Source: a virus
DNA: 64,000 bases
Virus record (IMG/VR): IMGVR_UViG_3300042516_002692
Span: 1 to 64,000 of that record
Direction: 5' to 3' (one strand)
Shown: piece by piece, positions 57,749-64,000 of the stretch
How positions within the stretch are numbered: position 1 is the first letter of the stretch
Layout of the letters: every line of letters starts with the position of its first letter
Made by a program: the position numbers and the translations under genes
Notes under the pieces: model-generated
Seen by the model: only the letters and a program-made list of their open reading frames with translations
The model's database searches: none
Told to the model about the DNA's origin: nothing

Positions 57749-59068
57749 TTATTTCGAATTTTTTGTGGACTGAAGGACACTAGCACGCAGCCATTGTGAG
57801 GCAACGCTTATCTTGTCAGCAACAGAATCTTCAACTACTACAACTGCTGGTTCATCAACCTCGGTTACAGTTTCTAGAGCTTCAGTTTCTGTCTCGACTT
57901 CGACTTCAACCGACTCAGTGTCCGTAACAGGGGTCGGCTTAACAATTAGAGCTACTACTACATCGAACATCTCGTCAGTAGCATCTGCAAATTTAGAGAG
58001 CAACTCTGTTGCTTTATCTTCGGTTGCACCAGCAGTGACAAGAGCGTTCTTTCTTGCAGCAGCTTTCACTTCAGAAACCATCTTCTGGATCTCCTGACTT
58101 AGGGTCAGTTTCTCCTGAGAAATAGTCGCGATAGTGGCTTCTAGTTCATTTACTTTCGTCTCAAGCGAAGTGATAGTGGCCTTATGACCACTGACTTCTG
58201 TCGCTAGAGTGCTCGCAGTAGCCTTCTCTGTGGAGAGAGCCTCTTTCAAGGCGTTGACTTCTGCTAGTTGCACTGAATTATCTTCAGGCATCACTACCTC
58301 CATAGCCAATGTGGAAAAAGTATCTACGGGCTTGAATGGGTTAACTTCCTTCGGGAGGATAACACTTCTTGGATTTGCTGGCTTATCTACAAGACCCTTA
58401 CCAGAAAAATATAGGTCTCTCAACAAGCGGCCAATTTTGTAGCCCTCATACGATCCAGTGCCACCATAAGCCCGCAAATGCTTGGTGAGGAACGCAGAGT
58501 TTTCGTCTCTAGCTATAACTTTTTGTGAACCATCAGGTTCAACAACTGCATAATCGAAGTTTCGAAATACGCATTCCATAGATACAGCTAATTGACCCTC
58601 ATCGATTTTAGCAATCAAGTCATTGACTCGAATGGACTGGTCGGGGTCGCCCCAAGTCTTATAAATAACGGCGGAAGTAACTAGGTCCATCTTATCTGGA
58701 AGAGGAACTTCGTTAATAATGGCACCATCCTCACCCATTGCGGCTGAAGAAATCATATGTCCAATGATGTCTGTCTCATCGTGCATATAATTGAATGGCT
58801 TGTCGACTGGTGTTTCGCGTGCCGCCCATAGGTCTGCTACGTCAAAGACATCGTCGTTTTTATTCCATCCCGCCGATACTAGAATGGAATTTAGATAGTA
58901 AAGATCTGCTTGAACTGGTCTATCACTAATTGAAGCTAGTGTTATTCCAGCTATCTCAGAATCTCCACTAAGTAACTGCGTGCTAGTAATTGGGCAGACC
59001 ATAGCAACACTAACGCTCTTAAGAGCGTCAGATAAGTTGTCTAATTTTTCAGCTTCATATACTTGCAT
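57749..59068 (-). CDS. Prohead protease fused to scaffold
   Basis: A 439-residue protein. The N-terminal half looks like a prohead serine protease: H96 in PFNYMHDETDIIGHM and S163 in QLAVSMECVFRNFDY are the probable catalytic pair, with a strand DLVTSAVIYK. From about 270 to 345 the protein is a coiled coil (EVNALKEALSTEKATASTLA, SLETKVNELEATIATISQEK), then an acidic Glu/Val-rich segment and a basic end (ASQWLRASVLQST). That is a scaffold domain. Protease-scaffold fusions occur in several phage groups. It would direct capsid assembly and then cut itself and other core proteins. The third catalytic residue is not obvious. Confidence 0.78.
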   Translation of the reverse strand: MQVYEAEKLDNLSDALKSVSVAMVCPITSTQLLSGDSEIAGITLASISDRPVQADLYYLNSILVSAGWNKNDDVFDVADLWAARETPVDKPFNYMHDETDIIGHMISSAAMGEDGAIINEVPLPDKMDLVTSAVIYKTWGDPDQSIRVNDLIAKIDEGQLAVSMECVFRNFDYAVVEPDGSQKVIARDENSAFLTKHLRAYGGTGSYEGYKIGRLLRDLYFSGKGLVDKPANPRSVILPKEVNPFKPVDTFSTLAMEVVMPEDNSVQLAEVNALKEALSTEKATASTLATEVSGHKATITSLETKVNELEATIATISQEKLTLSQEIQKMVSEVKAAARKNALVTAGATEDKATELLSKFADATDEMFDVVVALIVKPTPVTDTESVEVEVETETEALETVTEVDEPAVVVVEDSVADKISVASQWLRASVLQSTKNSK

Positions 59069-59084
59069 TGGTTACCTCATAATT

Positions 59085-59093
59085 TAAATACGC
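59085..59093 (-). promoter_or_regulatory. Candidate late-promoter element GCGTATTTA ahead of protease/scaffold
   Basis: Minus-strand GCGTATTTA followed by AATT lies 17 bases ahead of the ATG 59068, with GAGGT in between, in the 52-base gap after the portal gene. This is very close to the start for a promoter, so the transcript leader would be short. Confidence 0.38.
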
Positions 59094-59120
59094 AGCTATT
59101 GTAAGTTTTCTGCTTTTTTC

Positions 59121-61115
59121 TTAAAATTCTTCGTAAGCATATGCTAAGCAGTTTATTTGACGTGCCTCATCAATAGTCGGCTGTCTATTATGAGTCGCCA
59201 AAAAGTTTCGGTAAAAAGGATGGGCGTCTATTTTCTTCTTTTTCTCCATGGCCTCGGCCACGGACTCAGTATCTACTAGAGAGAATGGTTCTAGTCCACA
59301 AAGGGTCACGAACTTAATCTCCTCTAATTCGGCCTGCTGGGCCGTTGTCAGTTCTCGTAGAGAACTACACCCATACTGAGAAAGCATAACTGGATTAAGT
59401 ATGGCCGAAATCTTCTTCTGGGCCTCTGTGGTCCACAAGATAGTACTAGCCAAATCTGCCTTGCTCTTAGGGAGGACTCTCCTCTGCTTCCTAGGACCAG
59501 CATCCTTTTTGAACAAAGGTCGGCCATTATCTTTTACCGGCTTCTTTCCGGCAGGATTTCCAACTCCGGGCTGGACAGGAGGCTTTCTTGCCTTATAATC
59601 TGTCACATCTTCAATGCTGAGTGTGTCTTTGGTGAGGGCCAATTTCACAAACTCAGACTCGACGTTGCCGTTATGGAATGGATCAGATTTAGGTGGCAAT
59701 TTACGCTTCTTTCTGTCTTTTTCTTCTTTGGCGATTCGTGACTCTTCAATGTCGTTAGACTCGCCGAATCTCTCTCGAAGGGTTTCAGCCGAGATGATGT
59801 GCCGATCTGACAATTGAATCCAGAGGTTCTTTTCAGCCGCCTCATCTGACAGGATCATATTGTCAAAGCGGAGTTCCGCTGGAGATGGGAAGCCCATAGC
59901 AGTAGCGATAGACTCAAACTCTAGCCTCCAGAAGTTCTCTAGGAGGCCTCGGCCATACTCAAGCTTCTCAATGAGGGTCTTAAGGCTCAGGTAATTATTA
60001 GTGAAACCCCCACCAGAGGAGGTCCCGGTCATGGTTTGTGGGACTCCTAGTCCCCCATATACAGCGTTAAGTACTGGGCCGTACTTCTCGCTACCTAAGA
60101 AGTGGTAAATTTGGCTAGTAGATTCTTTGAAATCAAGCTCTGGACCCCAGACTAGGTCCATAGTTCCGCCACCAACATTACTAGCTAGTACATCTCTGAG
60201 CTTATCTACGGCTGCTCTAGTTGGGGCGATTTTATGCTCTAGGCTACCCAATCGCCATAGTCGTATATTAGAGATGGCCCCATCTAAAGCCGACATATCT
60301 GCCAGCTTCATCTTCTCCATCATAGTAATATCATCTAAGATGGCATGAATCATTGGGTTGGCCCATACGTCCCAATCATCCTTCTTGTAATGATAGAGTG
60401 ATAGACGCTCTGAGTCTAAGGGGATAAACTCGGCACCATCTAGAATCATCTTTCTAGTCTTAGGGTCTACGTCCTTTAGGAAAGATGGGTCAGCCTTCTT
60501 ATTGGCGATAGCATTCTTGGTCTTGGAAGAAATCCTAATCTTGTAGCTCTTCTCCCCGCCGAAGATGTCAGAATAGTCCCCATCTGCCTCAACAACTAGT
60601 GGATTGAGAAAGTCATACCTGAATGGGATAACTCTCTTTTCAGCCCTCGACATATCCTTCTGGTCAGATTTAGTAATTTTACCGTTGGCTTTATAGACAA
60701 CGACGTTGCCAAGTCTGTATAGGTAGTTGAGGAAACGTTCAGAACGTTCAGCTCCATTGACCTTCTGCCACCATCTACGATAGAATCGCTCTATGTTCTT
60801 GTTAGTATGGGAGATCCTAATACCTTGAGAGGCAAAATCCCCCATCAAATCAATAACCTGCTTGATAAGGCCAACATTATTGTAAGCCTTAACGCACTTT
60901 CGCATGATGCCCTTAGCATCACCCTCTGGAGACTCTGAAGGGCGGAACCCATAATAGTCTTCCCGATTGTACTCATCGCGAACCGATATGTTGGGCTCTA
61001 GCGATAGGTATCTACGATTACTAGCAGAAGTGCTCATCAACCCGGTGTATGAGGCTAAAGCCTCATCTTGGAGAATCGCGTTAGTTGTCTGTGGAACACT
61101 CTTTTTTACTGCCAT
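59121..61115 (-). CDS. Portal protein
   Basis: From ATG 61115 (GGAATAAG upstream) the product is 664 residues; GTG 61151 would add 12. Portal-like features: an N-terminal arm, the helical CVKAYNNVGLIKQVIDLMGDF, then RFYRRWWQKVNGAERSERFL and NYLYRLGNVVVYK, a beta wing, and a stem region GLGVPQTMTGTSSGGGFTNN that corresponds to the well-conserved stretch of large portals. A long C-terminal tail with Lys-rich linkers follows (KPVKDNGRPLFKKDAG). It lies between terminase and protease genes, the standard order. It forms the dodecameric DNA channel. Confidence 0.85.
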   Translation of the reverse strand: MAVKKSVPQTTNAILQDEALASYTGLMSTSASNRRYLSLEPNISVRDEYNREDYYGFRPSESPEGDAKGIMRKCVKAYNNVGLIKQVIDLMGDFASQGIRISHTNKNIERFYRRWWQKVNGAERSERFLNYLYRLGNVVVYKANGKITKSDQKDMSRAEKRVIPFRYDFLNPLVVEADGDYSDIFGGEKSYKIRISSKTKNAIANKKADPSFLKDVDPKTRKMILDGAEFIPLDSERLSLYHYKKDDWDVWANPMIHAILDDITMMEKMKLADMSALDGAISNIRLWRLGSLEHKIAPTRAAVDKLRDVLASNVGGGTMDLVWGPELDFKESTSQIYHFLGSEKYGPVLNAVYGGLGVPQTMTGTSSGGGFTNNYLSLKTLIEKLEYGRGLLENFWRLEFESIATAMGFPSPAELRFDNMILSDEAAEKNLWIQLSDRHIISAETLRERFGESNDIEESRIAKEEKDRKKRKLPPKSDPFHNGNVESEFVKLALTKDTLSIEDVTDYKARKPPVQPGVGNPAGKKPVKDNGRPLFKKDAGPRKQRRVLPKSKADLASTILWTTEAQKKISAILNPVMLSQYGCSSLRELTTAQQAELEEIKFVTLCGLEPFSLVDTESVAEAMEKKKKIDAHPFYRNFLATHNRQPTIDEARQINCLAYAYEEF

Positions 61116-61137
61116 TTGCTTATTCCGATTGTAATTG

Positions 61138-61155
61138 AATTGTGCTTGCACAATT
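61138..61155. repeat. Inverted repeat AATTGTGC-TT-GCACAATT
   Basis: A perfect 8-base inverted repeat with a two-base centre between terminase and portal genes, just ahead of the portal start. The hairpin has a very tight loop; as DNA it could be a binding site. Flanked by a CGTATTAAA element (minus strand, 61162-61154) that resembles the late-promoter candidates. Confidence 0.6.
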
Positions 61156-61182
61156 TAATACGATCGAGCTGACGTAGGAAGC

Positions 61183-63171
61183 TCAATATCCATCATATGC
61201 ATTTTGAGCATCCTTAAACCACTGCGGAGCAATGTAGGCCAACTTAGCCTTTTTACCGACTACTCCACTAGAGAACCCTCCGTAGCTTTCGTATGCCGCC
61301 TGACCAACTAACGAGAAGTTTCTAGCCCCCATATTCGCCATCAGTAAAGCAGAATACCTATCCTTCCTCATCTTCTTTTTCTTGTTAGCCCCAACCTTGA
61401 TGTCCGGAGTATCCCATCTATCTCGCCCATTCGGGGTCTTGGTTATCTCGATTAGGACAAGCTCGTTCTTCATCTCCTCAATTTCCATAACACAGTCTTC
61501 TAGTGTGTCATAGAGCTTATTATTGATCTTATCTTGTTCAGCGGCTAGACCGAGGACGATAGGATCGAACTTAGGGAACAACAAGGTCTTATCCTCTAGG
61601 TCCTTTCTTAAACCATGATTAGCCTCAGAGGTCCATTCAGCCTTGGCGAAATTGACCAACTCAATGATATGGAGCCCAGCTTCATCATCTGTCGGCTTCT
61701 CTTTGTCTTCGTCAATTACGGGCCAGAAGGGGACTTCGCCGGGATGCAAATTAGAGGTTTCGTGTAGGGCTTCGTTAACCGCGACACCGCCCCCCTGAGA
61801 GTCCAGCATGATACGCTCAGTAGGGAATACACGCATAAGCTCACGAATCTTTCTAGCAGCGTAACTGTAAAAGTTATCCTCAGTAGTTAGACCAAGCTTA
61901 ACTCTTTCCGTGTGAGACTGACGAGTAGTAGTCCAGCAGTGTACTATTCTTCTATGGTCTTGATAGAGTTCCAAGACCACTATGGAGAAGTTGTCGATTT
62001 CGGAAGCCGGGTCGACCCCTATGATGTATCTGGCGGCTGGGTTGCCCTTTATCGCAGCATCGAATACAACTGGGCCAGATGGGAGAATAACCTCATTATG
62101 TTCATTAGTAACACAAGACTCGATCAGGCTTCGTTTGAAAAACCCATTACTATCAGTGACAAATACCGCTCCCCATTCCATATTGAAGATACCACTATGA
62201 ACAGACGCCTTAGATCTAGCCACGTTTCCCTCATCCATAAAGCCCTTGGGTAGAACCTCGTATGGTATTCTAATTACTGAATAATCTTTCCAATTGAACC
62301 CCTCTGGGACTCCCTCTGGAAATAGCTCTCTGACTCTCCTTGGATCACCCTTTGAGGCAATAATCTGCTTATACTTCTTCCAATAATCAGCGAAATGGTT
62401 AAAATCATAGAACGCAGTTCCGCACAAAATAATTTGATTTCCCATAGCTAGGTCGTTGGCTCCTAGCAACAATGGGTCAATTCCTCTTTCAGCGGCCATC
62501 TCTTCAGCGGCTCGTCTTCTAACCACATCAGCAGGAGCGGCTGATACGTTACCGAAGCCCGCGATAACGGTTTCAAAGATTTCCCTAGAGTGAGAGCTGA
62601 ATTCTTCGATCAATAGGTCTTGGCAGCGATACCCTCTTATCTTCTCACCAGTACCAATTGGAATACATGTTATGGTAGACCCATTAATGCCAAACCTACA
62701 CATGTCTGGAGATCTGGTAGGACCACTATCTTGATCTACTAAGTCCCTTAAAAGAGGAGCCCCCTTCCATATGGTTTCCATATATTCATGAATAAACTTA
62801 GACTGTCTAAAGGCCGCTCCCGCAACAAGTATTCTCCTGTTGGGCATAATCAACGCACGCATCAGGGAATACAATGCAAGCATAAAGCTCTTAGAGCTTC
62901 CTCGACTGCCGATTAGCATAGGGTATTTTCTTACCCACAATTCTTGAAGAACCACATTCTGGAATGGTAGTATGTCTACGTTTAGAATGTGATGACACAG
63001 AAAAGCAAAATACTCAGGCTGAGATAATAACCACGCTACCTTTTTCTCGAAGTCTAAGTTATCGTCTGTTCTCAAGATATCTAATGGGTTATATGCTGGC
63101 TCTTCCTTTACATACTTGGTCAAATATGCTTCGTTGAGTTCGCGTAAGACTTGTTTGGTTAATTTTTCCAA
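61183..63171 (-). CDS. terL: Terminase large subunit
   Basis: A 662-residue packaging motor/nuclease. The ATPase has Walker A GSRGSSKS at 88-95, an adenine-side MLALYSLMRAL, Walker B DLLIEE at 185-190 and coupling motif IILCGTAFYDF. The RNase H-like nuclease shows YIIGVDPASEIDNFSIV, RIMLDSQGGGVAVNEAL and a later Asp. The start is TTG 63171, the only candidate in frame before residue 1; it lacks a good SD. A GGGC-type hairpin (63200-63216) lies upstream. Length is normal for large-subunit terminases. Confidence 0.93.
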   Translation of the reverse strand: MEKLTKQVLRELNEAYLTKYVKEEPAYNPLDILRTDDNLDFEKKVAWLLSQPEYFAFLCHHILNVDILPFQNVVLQELWVRKYPMLIGSRGSSKSFMLALYSLMRALIMPNRRILVAGAAFRQSKFIHEYMETIWKGAPLLRDLVDQDSGPTRSPDMCRFGINGSTITCIPIGTGEKIRGYRCQDLLIEEFSSHSREIFETVIAGFGNVSAAPADVVRRRAAEEMAAERGIDPLLLGANDLAMGNQIILCGTAFYDFNHFADYWKKYKQIIASKGDPRRVRELFPEGVPEGFNWKDYSVIRIPYEVLPKGFMDEGNVARSKASVHSGIFNMEWGAVFVTDSNGFFKRSLIESCVTNEHNEVILPSGPVVFDAAIKGNPAARYIIGVDPASEIDNFSIVVLELYQDHRRIVHCWTTTRQSHTERVKLGLTTEDNFYSYAARKIRELMRVFPTERIMLDSQGGGVAVNEALHETSNLHPGEVPFWPVIDEDKEKPTDDEAGLHIIELVNFAKAEWTSEANHGLRKDLEDKTLLFPKFDPIVLGLAAEQDKINNKLYDTLEDCVMEIEEMKNELVLIEITKTPNGRDRWDTPDIKVGANKKKKMRKDRYSALLMANMGARNFSLVGQAAYESYGGFSSGVVGKKAKLAYIAPQWFKDAQNAYDGY

Positions 63172-63264
63172 GCTGCACGTTGTTCCACTAAATTTGAATT
63201 GGGCGAAAGAAGCCCACAGTAAAAGAAAAAATGGGCCGACCTACCCCTTGTATGCCGTTACGCC

Positions 63265-63798
63265 CTAGTCAACTAGCCGTTCTGCCTGAGACACAAAGAA
63301 TGGCCGACAGCGAGACGCCATAATGGGCCTAACTCCTAGTACTCTCATTCCACGCTGGTCTGCCGAATCAGCAATTCTAGTTTTGATCTTGTTGCATATC
63401 CGCCAAACACCAGCTTCTTTAATTTGATCACCTGACAATTGGCTGATAATTCGGACTAGGGCAGCACCACCCAGCATTTCTAAATGGTTCTGACCGCTAA
63501 ACTGTGCCGTTTCATACTTCAAGACATCATGAATCTCATATTCGATCCCAAGCCTCCACTGCCAGTCTTTATCGTCGGCGGAAGTTACAGCAATAATTGC
63601 AGTCTCACAGATTTGGCTTGCTATTGTGTGAACTCGCCAGTACTGGATAAGTGGCCATATCAGATAGAGGCCCGGACCTTTTCGTCGCCCCCATCGGCCA
63701 AACCAAAAACAAACTGCCTCCTCCATTGGGCCAACAATTGTGGGCCTTGGAAGAAGTTCCCAAATAAACTGGATGATCTGAGTTAGTAGGTCTAACAT
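63265..63798 (-). CDS. SPFH/Band-7-like (stomatin/prohibitin) membrane protein
   Basis: A 177-residue protein. Residues 1-16 (MLDLLTQIIQFIWELL) form a hydrophobic N-terminal segment. Then PTIVGPMEEAVCFWFGRWGRRKGPG, quoted here in part, with PGLYLIWPLI and QYWRVHTIASQICETAII, followed by VTSADDKDWQWRLGIEYEI, reproduce the SPFH order: E-x-V-x...FGR...GPG(L/F)...P and a later strand pair. A short helical end follows. SPFH proteins scaffold membranes and regulate proteases such as FtsH. It overlaps the upstream gene by seven bases and precedes terL. The fold call is by pattern; the function in a phage is open. Confidence 0.6.
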   Translation of the reverse strand: MLDLLTQIIQFIWELLPRPTIVGPMEEAVCFWFGRWGRRKGPGLYLIWPLIQYWRVHTIASQICETAIIAVTSADDKDWQWRLGIEYEIHDVLKYETAQFSGQNHLEMLGGAALVRIISQLSGDQIKEAGVWRICNKIKTRIADSADQRGMRVLGVRPIMASRCRPFFVSQAERLVD

Positions 63799-64000
63799 TG
63801 CTCTAGCTCTTTAAATCGCCCAAGGACATAATCTTCAGCACTACGCCGATTTCCGCAGAATACTACCGGCATTTTAGCCGCCACTCTATCTATCAAGGTT
63901 TTAAGATGTCGCCCATTTATACGAAGCTCCGACCAAGCATCAACTCTCTCTCCCCTAGAATATTTGCCACTGGCTATCTCTTTTACTGATGGTCTTCTGA
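63792..64000 (-). CDS. Partial hypothetical protein (5' truncated by window edge)
   Basis: The minus frame is open from the window end to TAG 63794-63792, giving the last 68 residues of a protein (RRPSVKEIASGKYSRGERVD, then AWSELRINGRHLKTLIDRVA, AAKMPVVFCGNRRSAEDYVL, GRFKELEQC). It is basic, with a strand VVFCGNRR in the middle. Its stop overlaps the SPFH-like start. It could be a nuclease- or terminase-related protein; nothing decides this from the visible part. Confidence 0.55.
   Translation of the reverse strand, partial: RRPSVKEIASGKYSRGERVDAWSELRINGRHLKTLIDRVAAKMPVVFCGNRRSAEDYVLGRFKELEQC

Noticed and set aside
61157-61164. TAATACGA resembling the start of a T7 promoter
   Set aside because: Only the first eight bases agree with the 23-base T7 consensus, it faces away from the genes and no single-subunit RNA polymerase is visible.
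63200-63216. TGGGC/GCCCA hairpin upstream of terL as terminator
   Set aside because: On the minus strand the T-rich side precedes the stem instead of following it; no T-run after the stem.
1-64000. tRNA genes, CRISPR arrays, insertion sequences, integrase
   Set aside because: No cloverleaf-like segments, spacer-repeat arrays, transposase or tyrosine/serine recombinase motifs were seen; a tRNAscan-SE run would be needed to exclude a tRNA fully.

Overview
The window is a contiguous piece of a tailed double-stranded DNA bacteriophage genome (Caudoviricetes). It has two opposed blocks that converge near base 16,700: plus-strand genes for DNA metabolism, transcription and glycans (1-16,699), and minus-strand genes for packaging, capsid and tail, read from 64,000 down to 16,708. 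There are no rRNA, tRNA, CRISPR or insertion-sequence signatures. Genes are packed with frequent 1-30 base stop/start overlaps, and many starts are TTG or GTG. A 2,090-residue tape measure, a tail-tube protein and no recognisable sheath or contractile baseplate suggest a siphovirus with a very long tail (inference). The host cannot be read from the sequence.

Plus block. Bases 1-7,408 hold a recombination/replication module: end of a RecA-like recombinase, a small nuclease with an apparent AUU start, a UvsY-like protein, a zinc-ribbon protein, DnaB-like helicase, CHC2/Toprim primase, dNMP kinase, RecB/Cas4-like nuclease, an unknown protein, a DEDDh exonuclease and a sigma-factor-like protein. 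Bases 7,390-11,809 and 14,005-16,699 form a glycan cluster: GT4 glycosyltransferase, several GT-like proteins, sugar nucleotidyltransferase, UDP-galactopyranose mutase and a methyltransferase. Between its halves lie a free-standing endonuclease, a Rad52-like annealing-protein candidate and an ssDNA-binding-like protein behind a possible promoter.

Minus block, in transcription order: a truncated ORF, an SPFH/Band-7-like protein, large terminase, portal, a fused prohead protease/scaffold, decoration protein, major capsid protein, a strong terminator, a homing endonuclease with a second near-identical terminator behind it, lectin/fibre-like proteins including three modular tail-fibre genes, small neck genes, tail tube, two paralogous chaperone-like proteins, the tape measure, and four large tail-tip proteins ending in a 1,862-residue cysteine-rich protein.

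A recurrent CGTAT(A/T)(A/T)A element precedes several late transcription units and in one case is exactly TATAAATA, the T4 late-promoter box. With the encoded sigma-like protein this suggests a phage-specific late transcription programme. DNA polymerase, small terminase and lysis genes are not visible here.
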